DNA of 64,000 bases, taken from Castellaniella sp035707805. Its GTDB lineage: Bacteria > Pseudomonadota > Gammaproteobacteria > Burkholderiales > Burkholderiaceae_B. The stretch is taken from positions 62,001 to 126,000 of the forward strand of contig DASSTS010000004.1 in the NCBI GenBank assembly GCA_035707805.1, read 5' to 3'. The notes below the pieces were generated by a model. The model did not search any database. It was not told the origin of the DNA and was given only the letters and a program-made list of their open reading frames with translations. Position numbers and translations under genes: made by a program. Shown piece after piece: positions 14,417-22,247 of this stretch (position 1 is the stretch's first letter; each line of letters starts with the position of its first letter).

Positions 14417-14449
14417 ACAAAAACCGCCGCATCAGGGGATGGCGGCGGT
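14417..14449 (-). terminator. Intrinsic terminator of the tRNA-Val gene
   Basis: An 8-bp GC-rich stem (14423-14430 with 14442-14449, ACCGCCGC/GCGGCGGT) with an 11-base loop is followed on the minus strand by TTTTTGTCTTG. It lies 15 bases past the CCA end of the tRNA, as expected for a tRNA transcript terminator. Confidence 0.8.
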
Positions 14450-14464
14450 CTGGAGGGGAATTCT

Positions 14465-14541
14465 TGGTAGGCAGTACTGGATTCGAACCAGCGACCTCTA
14501 CGATGTCAACGTAGCGCTCTAACCAACTGAGCTAACCGCCT
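14465..14541 (-). tRNA. tRNA-Val (anticodon GAC)
   Basis: A complete 77-base cloverleaf with encoded CCA. The acceptor stem is AGGCGGT/ACTGCCT, the D stem GCTC/GAGC, and the anticodon stem CTACG/CGTAG with loop TTGACAT, giving anticodon GAC (valine GUC/GUU codons). The T arm is GCTGG-TTCGAAT-CCAGT. Discriminator base A is followed by CCA at the 3' end. All stems pair, with ordinary G-U pairs in the acceptor and T stems. It has its own promoter and terminator and lies between the spermidine-synthase-like gene and thrS. Confidence 0.97.
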
Positions 14542-14555
14542 GAAGAAAGAACGAG

Positions 14556-14584
14556 ATTGTATGGGTGTTTTTCGAGGCTGTCAA
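14556..14584 (-). promoter_or_regulatory. Sigma-70 promoter of tRNA-Val
   Basis: On the minus strand TTGACA (14579-14584) and TACAAT (14556-14561) are separated by exactly 17 bases. The mature tRNA starts 15 bases after the -10. This is a near-consensus promoter. The -35 overlaps the last codons of the upstream spermidine-synthase-like gene. Confidence 0.88.
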
Positions 14585-15426
14585 ATATCCTCTGCATGCC
14601 CGCCACGCCTGTCCGGCGGCCCCGCGCGGCGTCCCGCGCGAGGCGTCCCGCCTTGCGGCAGGCCGGCCAGGAGCGAGCGCGCCCAGCGCTGGGCCGGCAG
14701 GCCGGTGCGTGATTCCAGGGCGGCGGCCCGGTCCAGCAGATCCTGGGCGCGGACGTCCAGGACATGACCCTTGAAGGCCAGGACCACGGTATTGCCCTCG
14801 TCGATCTCCGGCAGGCACAGCACCCGTCCGTTGAAGGCGTCCTGGATGCCTTGCAGATTGTGCTCGAAGCTGCCGTGCCGTCCGAACAGATTGACCGCCA
14901 TGACGCCCGGTTCGTCCAGGATCCGGTAGCAGTCCCGGTAAAAGGACGGCTCGTCGCAGACCGGCCCCTGGGCCTCGCTGTCGTACAGGTCCACCATCAG
15001 GGCGCGGTAGCGCCCCGCCCGCCTCGGCTCGGCGACCCAGTCCCGGGCGTCGGCGTGATCCACGGCGGAACGCGCGCTGCCCGGCAGCCGGAAAAACGCC
15101 TGGCACATGGCGGTGACCGCCGGATTGCGTTCGACGGTCTCCACCTGCGCGCGGGTATGCCGCAGGGTGAAGCGCAGCAGCGACCCCGCCCCCAGGCCCA
15201 GGATCCCCAGCGTGTCGCGGCCGCCGGGCTGCACGAACAGCAGCCAGGCCATCATCTGCTGCGTGTAGGCCAGCACCAGCTCGGACGGACGCGCCACGCG
15301 CATGGCGCCCTGGATCCACTCGGAATTGAAGTGCAGGTAGCGCACCCCGCCCTCTTCGGACAGGGTGGGCAGGTCGGCTTCGATCGCGGCCCGGCGGGTG
15401 GACGCGTCGCGGCGGGTCCGGGACAT
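14581..15426 (-). CDS. Spermidine-synthase-like methyltransferase-fold protein
   Basis: The 281-residue product has the Rossmann fold of the spermidine/spermine synthase superfamily: a nucleotide-binding loop LGILGLGAGSLLRF (about 73-86), the acidic residue after strand 2 (VETVERNPAV) and VDLYDSEA after strand 4. The usual SpeE GGGDG and aminopropyl-acceptor motifs are not present, and the N-terminal beta-sheet domain is short, so polyamine synthesis is doubtful. It may be a methyltransferase or aminopropyltransferase of unknown substrate. The C-terminal 30 residues are Gly/Arg/Pro-rich and look disordered. It ends over the tRNA-Val promoter and starts 4 bases after the thiolase stop, so it is likely co-transcribed with the thiolase. 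Confidence 0.8.
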   Translation of the reverse strand: MSRTRRDASTRRAAIEADLPTLSEEGGVRYLHFNSEWIQGAMRVARPSELVLAYTQQMMAWLLFVQPGGRDTLGILGLGAGSLLRFTLRHTRAQVETVERNPAVTAMCQAFFRLPGSARSAVDHADARDWVAEPRRAGRYRALMVDLYDSEAQGPVCDEPSFYRDCYRILDEPGVMAVNLFGRHGSFEHNLQGIQDAFNGRVLCLPEIDEGNTVVLAFKGHVLDVRAQDLLDRAAALESRTGLPAQRWARSLLAGLPQGGTPRAGRRAGPPDRRGGHAEDI

Positions 15427-15430
15427 GCGG

Positions 15431-16612
15431 CTACAGGCGCTCGAAGATCGCGGCGATGCCCTGCCCGCCGCCGATGCACATGGTGACCAGGGCGTGGCGG
15501 CCCTGGACGCGCTCGAGCTCGTGCAGGGCCTTGACCGTGATCAGCGCGCCGGTGGCGCCGATGGGGTGGCCCAGGCTGATGCCGCTGCCGTTGGGATTGA
15601 CCTTGGCGGGATCGAAGCCCAGCTCGCGCGACACGGCGCAGGCCTGGGCGGCGAAGGCCTCGTTGGCCTCGATGACGTCGATCTGGTCCAGGCTCAGGCC
15701 GGCGCGCTGCAGGGCGCTGCGCGTGGCCGGCACCGGGCCGATGCCCATGTACTGGGGATCCACGCCGGCGTGGCCGTAGGACACCAGCCGCGCCATGGGC
15801 TTGAGCCCGCGCGCCTTGGCGGCGGCGGCCGTCATCAGCAGCACGGCGGCGGCCCCGTCGTTCAGGCCGGAGGCATTGCCCGCCGTGACCGTGCCGTCTT
15901 CCTTCGCGAAGACCGGCTTGAGCTTGCTGAAGCTCTCGGCGCTGGCGTCGAAACGCACGTGCTCGTCCCGGTCGAAGACGACCTCGCCCTTGCGGGTCTT
16001 TTGCACGACGGGGACGATCTGCGAGGCAAAGCGCCCTTCCTCGATGGCGCGGGCGGCGCGGCGGTGGGATTCCAGCGCCAGGGCGTCCTGGTCCTCGCGG
16101 CTGATGCCGTACTTCCGGGCGACGTTCTCGGCGGTCACGCCCATGTGATATTTTTCAAAGGGGCACGACAGGGCGCCGGTCATCATGTCCACCAGGCGCG
16201 AGTCGCCCATGCGCGAACCCCAGCGCTGGCCGACGGCCACGTAGGGCGCACGGCTCATGCTCTCGGCCCCGGCGCCGATGGCGACCTCGGCATCGCCCAG
16301 CATCAGCACCTGCGCGGCCGACACGATGGCCTGCAGCCCGGATCCGCAGAGGCGGTTGACGTTGAACGCCGGCGTGCCCTGGGCGATCCCGGCATTCAGG
16401 GCGGCCACGCGCGACAGGTACATGTCGCGCGGCTCGGTGTTGATCACGTGGCCGAAGACGACGTGGCCGACGTCCTGCGCGGACACCCCGGCGCGCTCCA
16501 GTACCTGGCGCACCACCAGCTCGCCCAGCTCGCAAGGCGCCACGTCCTTGAGCCCCCCGCCGAAATCCCCCACCGCCGTGCGGCATGCCTGTACGACTAC
16601 GATATCCTGCAT
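15431..16612 (-). CDS. Acetyl-CoA C-acyltransferase (thiolase)
   Basis: A 393-residue thiolase, cytoplasmic, that makes or cleaves beta-ketoacyl-CoA. The nucleophile is Cys89 in NRLCGSGLQAI. The GHPIGATGA motif (catalytic His, about 349) and the second Cys in CIGGGQGIAAIFERL (about 379) are intact, and NEAFAAQ (about 315) is present. The ATG at 16612 gives the usual MQDIVVVQACRTAVG start. The family includes PhaA/AtoB (acetoacetyl-CoA thiolase) and BktB (longer chains); sequence alone does not settle chain length. No phaB or beta-oxidation partner is adjacent. Confidence 0.92.
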   Translation of the reverse strand: MQDIVVVQACRTAVGDFGGGLKDVAPCELGELVVRQVLERAGVSAQDVGHVVFGHVINTEPRDMYLSRVAALNAGIAQGTPAFNVNRLCGSGLQAIVSAAQVLMLGDAEVAIGAGAESMSRAPYVAVGQRWGSRMGDSRLVDMMTGALSCPFEKYHMGVTAENVARKYGISREDQDALALESHRRAARAIEEGRFASQIVPVVQKTRKGEVVFDRDEHVRFDASAESFSKLKPVFAKEDGTVTAGNASGLNDGAAAVLLMTAAAAKARGLKPMARLVSYGHAGVDPQYMGIGPVPATRSALQRAGLSLDQIDVIEANEAFAAQACAVSRELGFDPAKVNPNGSGISLGHPIGATGALITVKALHELERVQGRHALVTMCIGGGQGIAAIFERL

Positions 16613-16712
16613 GGTTTGTCTCCGTGTTGGGTGCTGCATTGCAGCAACGAAGAGACATGGTAGCGCATCGGGACAGCCCGCGGGGAGAGCCGGGGCCGTC
16701 GCACAAGGGGAA

Positions 16713-17681
16713 CTATTGCTGCTTGGACAGGGCCTTGCGCAGCGCGCTGGCGAGTTCCTCGGCCGAGAACTTGGCGACGTAGCCGTCGGCGCCGACGCTT
16801 CGCACGTGATCCTCGTTGGCCGATCCGGACAGCGAGGAATGGATCACCACCGGCAGCCCCCGCAGGCGGGGATCCTGCTTGATGTTGCGGGTCAGGGTGA
16901 AGCCGTCCATCTCGGGCATTTCCAGGTCGGTCAGCATCAGGCTGACCTTGTCGTGGATGGTCTTGCCCTCGGCCTCGGCGGCGGCCTTGAGCGCATTGAG
17001 GCGGTCCCAGGCCTCGCGGCCCGACTTGACCATCTCGTAGGGCAGTTGCATGGCCTTCAAGGCCTGCTCGAGGAGGGACCGGGCGACGAAGGAATCGTCG
17101 GCCGCCAGCACGATCGAGCCCGGCTTGAGGGAGATCCGGCTGCCGACGTCCTTGGGATCGACCTGATGCCGGTCCTTTTCGGGCGTGACCATCTGCAGGA
17201 TGGCCTCGACGTCCAGCACCTGGGCCAGGCGGGTGTTGTCGCCCGTGTCGTCCAGCCGCGCCATGCTGCTGACCAGGCTTTGCGAGGTGCCGCTGGATTC
17301 GGCCGAGATCACCTGGTTCCAGTCCAGGCGCACGATGTCGTCCACGGATTCGACCGTGAAGGCCTGCGTGGTGCGGCCGAATTCGGTCACCAGCATCAGC
17401 GTGGGCGGCGCCGAGAGCTTGCTGCCGACGATGGCCGGCAGGTCGAAGACGGGAATCACCTGGTCGCGCAATTGCACGACCCCCAGGGAATATTTGGGCG
17501 CGCCGGCCACGGCCGTGACGGTGGGCATGGTCACGATCTCGCGGACCTTCAGCACATTGATGCCATAGAGTTCCGCCTGACCGGACTCGGCGTTGGCGCC
17601 CAGGCGGAAAAGCAGGAGCTCGAACCGGTTGGTACCGGTCAGGCTGGCACGATCGTCCACGACATTCTGGCTGGGGCTCAT
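16713..17681 (-). CDS. cheV: Chemotaxis coupling protein CheV (CheW-receiver)
   Basis: CheV links chemoreceptors to CheA and can be tuned by phosphorylation. The 322-residue product has an N-terminal CheW domain (about 18-165; YGINVLKVREIVTMP, LGVVQLRDQVIPVFDL) and a C-terminal response-regulator receiver (about 190-318) with VLAADDSFVARSLLEQAL, the phospho-acceptor Asp in LMLTDLEMPEMDG, the conserved Ser in IHSSLSG and the Lys in GYVAKFS. The ATG at 17681 has AGGAAC upstream. No other chemotaxis gene is in the window, so it probably serves receptors encoded elsewhere. Confidence 0.94.
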   Translation of the reverse strand: MSPSQNVVDDRASLTGTNRFELLLFRLGANAESGQAELYGINVLKVREIVTMPTVTAVAGAPKYSLGVVQLRDQVIPVFDLPAIVGSKLSAPPTLMLVTEFGRTTQAFTVESVDDIVRLDWNQVISAESSGTSQSLVSSMARLDDTGDNTRLAQVLDVEAILQMVTPEKDRHQVDPKDVGSRISLKPGSIVLAADDSFVARSLLEQALKAMQLPYEMVKSGREAWDRLNALKAAAEAEGKTIHDKVSLMLTDLEMPEMDGFTLTRNIKQDPRLRGLPVVIHSSLSGSANEDHVRSVGADGYVAKFSAEELASALRKALSKQQ

Positions 17682-17860
17682 GGGAACCTGTTCCTATCAA
17701 TAGGCCGAAAAGGAAAGTGTAAAGGAAAGCGGGCCGGGCAATCGGAGCAATTCCGGGGCGGCCTGCCCGCTATTCGCCGCCCAGCCGGATCCGGGGCGCC
17801 GCCTTGCGGACCGGGCCCGACCTCTCTTACAGTGAATCTCCCTCACGATCGAGACTTTCC

Positions 17861-18601
17861 ATGGACACTGCCGACATCGATCTCCATGCCTTCGCGCCCA
17901 CCGGCGTCCTGCGGGCCGCCATCAACGTGGGCAATCCGATCCTGGCCGGCCTGGATCCCGTCTCGGGCGAGGCGCGCGGGGTGTCCGTCGACCTCGCCCG
18001 GCGCCTGGCCGAGCGGCTGGGCCTGGAACTGCGGCTCGTCGTCTACGACGCGGCGGGCAAGTCGGTGGAAGGCGTGGCCGGCGGCGAGGCGGACTTCGGC
18101 TTTTTCGCCATCGATCCGAAACGGGGCGAACAGATCGCCTTCACCACGCCCTACGTGCTGATCGAGGGCAGCTACCTGGTGCGCCAGGATTCGCCGCTGA
18201 CGGACAATGCGCAGGTGGACCAGCCGGGCCGCACGGTGGTCGTGGGCCGGGCCAGCGCCTACGACCTGTTCCTGTCGCGGGAACTGCGGCAGGCGACGAT
18301 CGTGCGGGCGCCCACCTCGCCCGCCGTGGTCGGCACGTTCCTGGAGACCGGCGCCGACGTGGCCGCCGGCGTGCGCCAGCAGCTCGAAATGGGCGCGCTG
18401 GAGTTCGGCGGCCTGCGCCTGCTGGACGGCTATTTCATGCTGATCCGGCAGGCCATGGGGGTCTCGCGCAGCCGCGTCGGCCATGGCCTGGACGCCTTCC
18501 TGACCGACTTCGTCGAGGACGCCAAGGCCAGCGGTTTCGTGGCGCACGCGCTGGCGCGCCATGGCATCCAGGGCGCGGCCGTGGCGCCGGCGGGCGGCTG
18601 A
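17861..18601 (+). CDS. Family-3 solute-binding-like protein without signal peptide
   Basis: The 246-residue product has the fold of amino-acid ABC transporter binding proteins (SBP_bac_3): GVLRAAINVGNPILAG, VDLARRLAERLGLELRLVVYDAAGKSVEGVAGGEADFGFFAIDPKRGEQIAFTTPYV split over about residues 13-110, then the second lobe. No signal peptide or lipobox is visible from the ATG at 17861, and the upstream extension of the frame is not hydrophobic either. It would therefore be cytoplasmic. No permease or ATPase is adjacent. It may be a degenerate or repurposed ligand sensor. It is divergent from cheV and is followed 93 bases later by the ArsB-like gene. Confidence 0.75.
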   Translation: MDTADIDLHAFAPTGVLRAAINVGNPILAGLDPVSGEARGVSVDLARRLAERLGLELRLVVYDAAGKSVEGVAGGEADFGFFAIDPKRGEQIAFTTPYVLIEGSYLVRQDSPLTDNAQVDQPGRTVVVGRASAYDLFLSRELRQATIVRAPTSPAVVGTFLETGADVAAGVRQQLEMGALEFGGLRLLDGYFMLIRQAMGVSRSRVGHGLDAFLTDFVEDAKASGFVAHALARHGIQGAAVAPAGG

Positions 18602-18694
18602 CGGTCGCCCGCGGCATGCCGTGAAATCCGGCGGCCGATTGCCGTAACATAGACGCCTTTGCCCGCGGGACGCGGGAATCTGGAAGGTCGCTCC

Positions 18695-20005
18695 ATGCTG
18701 GCATCGGTCATTTTCGTCATCACCCTGTTCCTGGTGATCTGGCAGCCCCGCGGGCTGGGGATCGGCTGGAGCGCCATGGCCGGCGCGCTGGCCGCCCTGG
18801 CGACCGGCGTCGTCCAGTGGACCGACATCGGCGTCGTCTGGCACATCGTCTGGGACGCGACCTTCACCTTCGTCGGCCTGATCATCATCTCGCTGATCCT
18901 CGACGAGGCCGGCTTCTTTTCCTGGGCGGCGCTGCACGTGGCGCGCTGGGGCGCCGGACGGGGGCCACGGCTGTTCGCGCTGATCGTGGTGCTGGGCGCG
19001 GTGATGGCGGCTTTCTTCGCCAATGACGGCGCGGCGCTGCTGCTGACGCCGATCATGATCGCCATTCTGGTCCGGCTCGATTTTCCGGCCCGGACGACGC
19101 TGGCCTTCATCGTGGCCACTGGTTTCGTGGCCGATACGACCAGCCTGCCGCTGGTGATCTCCAACCTCGTCAACATCGTCAGCGCCAACTATTTCGACAT
19201 CGGCTTCGACCGCTACGCGCTGGTCATGGCGCCAGTGAACCTGGCCTCGCTGGCGGCGACCCTCGCGGTCCTCTGGCTGGCGTTCCGCCGCGAGATCCCG
19301 GCGCGGTATCCCGTGGCCGGCCTGCAGGCGCCAGCCACGGCCATCCGGGATCCCGAGGTGTTCCGCGCCGCCTTTCCGCTGCTGGCGATCCTGCTGCTGG
19401 CCTATTTCATCACGGCGCCGCTGGGCGTTCCGGTATCGCTGGTGACCGGATCGGCCGCGCTGCTGCTGACCGCCATCGCGGGACGCTGGCGGCGCCTGGG
19501 TCGCGGGGCGGTCATTCCCGTGGCGGCCACGCTGCGCCACGCGCCGTGGCAGATCGTGCTGTTCTCGATCGGCATGTACTTGGTGGTCTACGGCCTGGGC
19601 AAGGCGGGCCTGACGGCGGCGGGCGCCCACGCCCTGCAATGGCTGTCGCGCCAGGGCGACCTGGCCGCCACCGTGGGCACGGGTTTCCTGTCGGCCGCGG
19701 TGTCCTCGATCATGAACAACCTGCCTTCGACCCTGCTGGGCGCGCTGGCGATCGAACAGGCCCACGTGCCCGCCGGCACGCGCGAGCTGATGGTCTACGC
19801 CAACGTGATCGGCAACGACCTGGGACCGAAATTCACCCCGATCGGCAGCCTGGCCACGCTGCTGTGGCTGCATGTGCTGGCGCGCAAAGGCTACCGGATC
19901 GGCTGGGGGCAATACATGAGGATCGGGCTGCTGATCACCCCGCCCGTCCTGCTGGCGACCTTGATGGCGCTGGCCGGCTGGATGCGGCTGCTGGCGGTCC
20001 TGTGA
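18695..20005 (+). CDS. arsB: ArsB-family arsenite efflux permease
   Basis: A 436-residue inner-membrane protein with about 11-12 hydrophobic segments, of the ArsB/NhaD ion-transporter superfamily. Diagnostic stretches are FFANDGAALLLTPIMIAIL (about 106-124), TSLPLVISNLVNIVSANYF, SIMNNLPSTLLGALAIEQ and GNDLGPKFTPIGSLATLLW near the C terminus, all typical of ArsB pumps that export arsenite or antimonite. The ATG at 18695 has GGAAGG 8-14 bases upstream. There is no arsR, arsC or arsA next to it, so it may be constitutive or under a distant regulator. Substrate is inferred from family only. Confidence 0.88.
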   Translation: MLASVIFVITLFLVIWQPRGLGIGWSAMAGALAALATGVVQWTDIGVVWHIVWDATFTFVGLIIISLILDEAGFFSWAALHVARWGAGRGPRLFALIVVLGAVMAAFFANDGAALLLTPIMIAILVRLDFPARTTLAFIVATGFVADTTSLPLVISNLVNIVSANYFDIGFDRYALVMAPVNLASLAATLAVLWLAFRREIPARYPVAGLQAPATAIRDPEVFRAAFPLLAILLLAYFITAPLGVPVSLVTGSAALLLTAIAGRWRRLGRGAVIPVAATLRHAPWQIVLFSIGMYLVVYGLGKAGLTAAGAHALQWLSRQGDLAATVGTGFLSAAVSSIMNNLPSTLLGALAIEQAHVPAGTRELMVYANVIGNDLGPKFTPIGSLATLLWLHVLARKGYRIGWGQYMRIGLLITPPVLLATLMALAGWMRLLAVL

Positions 20006-20033
20006 TCCGCCGCCCCGCGCGGCGCGCCCGGGA

Positions 20034-20636
20034 TCAGGCTTGGCCGCCGGTTTCGAGGACCTGCCAGTCGCCCCGCCCGCGGGTCAGATCGACGTACAGT
20101 GCCTGGATGGATGCCGCGTCGGCCCGGGGCATCGCCAGGTCCCAGACCACGCCGCCGGGCTCGAAACGGGTGGCCTCGATGCGCGCGCCGGCCGCCAGCA
20201 GCCTTGCCTGGATCCGGTCGGCGTCGGCATAGGGACAGGCGCAGCGCGCCCGGCATTCCTCGCGCAGCACGATCTTGTCCGCCAGGCGCAGGCATTCGGC
20301 GGCCGTGCCGCCGTAGGCGCGCGCCAGGCCGCCGGTGCCCAGCTTGACGCCGCCGAACCAGCGCACGACGAGGACCGCGACGCGGTCGCAGTCCTGCGAC
20401 TGGATGGCCTGCAGGATGGGCCGGCCGGCCGTGCCGCCCGGCTCGCCGTCGTCACTGAAGCGGTATTGGTCGCCGTGCCGCCAGGCCCAGCAGTTGTGGG
20501 TGGCCTGGGGATGGCGGTGGGCGTCCAGGAACGCCTGGGCGGCCTGCGGCGTGTCCAGCGGCGCCGCGATCGCCAGGAATCGGCTCTTCCTGATCTCGGC
20601 CTCGTGACGGGCCAGGCTGCTCAGGGTCTGCGGCAC
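20034..20636 (-). CDS. YigZ family protein (UPF0029/IMPACT domain)
   Basis: A 200-residue cytoplasmic protein of the conserved YigZ/IMPACT family. The N-terminal domain carries RKSRFLAIAAPLDTPQAAQAFL and the strongly conserved YRFSDDGEPGGTAGRPILQAI with VLVVRWFGGVKLGTGGLARAYG (about 60-105), and the C-terminal DUF1949 domain follows. The start is a GTG at 20636, 9 bases after the ABC-F stop, so the pair is probably an operon. The molecular role of YigZ is not settled; eukaryotic IMPACT relatives act in translation control, which makes pairing with a ribosome-acting ABC-F protein suggestive. Confidence 0.9.
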   Translation of the reverse strand: MPQTLSSLARHEAEIRKSRFLAIAAPLDTPQAAQAFLDAHRHPQATHNCWAWRHGDQYRFSDDGEPGGTAGRPILQAIQSQDCDRVAVLVVRWFGGVKLGTGGLARAYGGTAAECLRLADKIVLREECRARCACPYADADRIQARLLAAGARIEATRFEPGGVVWDLAMPRADAASIQALYVDLTRGRGDWQVLETGGQA

Positions 20637-20645
20637 GGACGGGGC

Positions 20646-22247
20646 TCAGGCCTCGATGCCCTGGGACGCCAGGTATTCCTCGTAGGTGCCGGGATAGTCA
20701 TTGAGGCGGCCGTCGGGCAGGATCTCGATCACGCGGGTCGCGACGCCGGACACGAATTGCCGGTCGTGCGACACGAACACCAGCGTGCCCTGGTACTGTT
20801 CCAGCGCGTACTGCAGGGATTCGATGGACTCCATGTCCAGGTGGTTGGTGGGCTCGTCCATCAGCATGACGTTGTGCCGCCCCAGCATCAGGCGTCCGAA
20901 GCTCATGCGGTTCTTCTCGCCGCCGGACAGCACGCGCACGGCCTTGCCGATCTCGTCGCCCGAAAACAGCAGGCGGCCCAGCACCGAGCGGATGGACTGG
21001 TCCTCGTCGCCGGGCTGACGGTAGTCGGTCATCCAGTCGAACAGGTCGCGGTCGGAATCGAACTGGTCCGAGACGTCCTGAGCCATGTAGCCGATGTCGG
21101 CGTTCTCCGACCAGCGCACCTGGCCGTGGTCGGGCGCGAGATTGCCGGCCAGCAGGCGCAGCAGTGTGGTCTTCCCCATCCCGTTGGCGCCGATGATGGC
21201 GACCTTCTGCCCCGCCTCGATCATGGTGTCCAGGCCCTGGATGATGGGCCGGTCGTAGGACTTGGACAGTTCCTCGATATGCGCGGCCTGGCGGTGCAGG
21301 ACCTTGTTGACCTCGAAGCGGATGTAGGGGTTCTGGCGCGAGGACGGCTTGACCTGCACGGTCTCGGCCTTGATGCGGTCGATCTGTTTCAGGCGCGAGG
21401 TGGCCTGGCGCGACTTGGACTTGTTGGCCGCGAAGCGGCGCACGAAATCCTGCAGTTCGCTGACGCGCTCTTTGGCGCGCGCGTTGCTCGCCAGCTGGCG
21501 TTCGCGGGCCTGGGTGGAGGCCAGCATGTAGTCGTCGTAGTTGCCGGGATAGACACGCAGTTCGCCATAGTCGAGGTCCGCCATGTGGGTGCAGACTTCG
21601 TTCAGGAAATGGCGGTCGTGGCTGATGATGATCATGGTGCTGTCATAGCCGTTCAGCACGTTTTCCAGCCAGCGGATGGTGTTGATGTCCAGGTTGTTGG
21701 TGGGCTCGTCCAGCAGCAGCACGTCGGGGTTGGAAAACAGCGCCTGGGCCAGCAGCACGCGCAGTTTCCAGCCGGGGGCGATCTCGCGCATGGCCAGTTG
21801 GTGCTGTTCGACGGGGATCTCCAGGCCGAGCAGCAGTTCGCCGGCGCGCGCCTCGGCGGTGTAGCCGTCGTATTCGGCGAACTTGCCTTCGAGTTCGGCG
21901 GCGCGCATGTAGTCGTCCTCGGTCGCGTCCGGGTTGGCGTAGATGGCGTCGCGCTCGGTCATGGCCTGCCACATCTCCGCGTGACCCATCATGACGACGT
22001 CCAGCACGCGCAGGTCTTCGAAGGCGAACTGGTCCTGGCGCAGTTTGCCCAGGCGCAGACCGGGCTCGAGCGCGACGTTGCCGGAGCTGGGTTCCAGGTC
22101 GCCGCCGATGATTTTCATCAGAGTGGACTTGCCCGAGCCGTTGGCGCCGATGAGGCCGTAGCGGTTGCCGTCGCCGAACTTGACGCTGACGTTCTCGAAA
22201 AGCGGTTTGCTGCCGAACTGGATGGTGAGGTTATTGGTGGAGATCAC
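20646..22247 (-). CDS. ybiT: ABC-F family ATPase, YbiT type
   Basis: ABC-F proteins act on the ribosome, not in transport. The product (about 533 residues) has two ABC domains: Walker A GANGSGKST (about 38) with signature and Walker B LLLDEPTNNLD, then the P-site tRNA-interaction linker (KSKSRQATSRLKQIDRI, about 255-285), then Walker A GANGMGKTTLLRLL and LSGGEKNRMSFGRLML, LMDEPTNHLDMESIE. The high similarity to E. coli YbiT through QDQFAFEDLRVLDVVMMGH and HFLNEVCTHMADLDYGELR supports this subgroup. A GTG at 22247 gives the family start (M)ISTNNLTIQFGSKPLFEN; a TTG nine codons earlier is also open. It is followed by yigZ. Confidence 0.92.
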   Translation of the reverse strand: MISTNNLTIQFGSKPLFENVSVKFGDGNRYGLIGANGSGKSTLMKIIGGDLEPSSGNVALEPGLRLGKLRQDQFAFEDLRVLDVVMMGHAEMWQAMTERDAIYANPDATEDDYMRAAELEGKFAEYDGYTAEARAGELLLGLEIPVEQHQLAMREIAPGWKLRVLLAQALFSNPDVLLLDEPTNNLDINTIRWLENVLNGYDSTMIIISHDRHFLNEVCTHMADLDYGELRVYPGNYDDYMLASTQARERQLASNARAKERVSELQDFVRRFAANKSKSRQATSRLKQIDRIKAETVQVKPSSRQNPYIRFEVNKVLHRQAAHIEELSKSYDRPIIQGLDTMIEAGQKVAIIGANGMGKTTLLRLLAGNLAPDHGQVRWSENADIGYMAQDVSDQFDSDRDLFDWMTDYRQPGDEDQSIRSVLGRLLFSGDEIGKAVRVLSGGEKNRMSFGRLMLGRHNVMLMDEPTNHLDMESIESLQYALEQYQGTLVFVSHDRQFVSGVATRVIEILPDGRLNDYPGTYEEYLASQGIEA

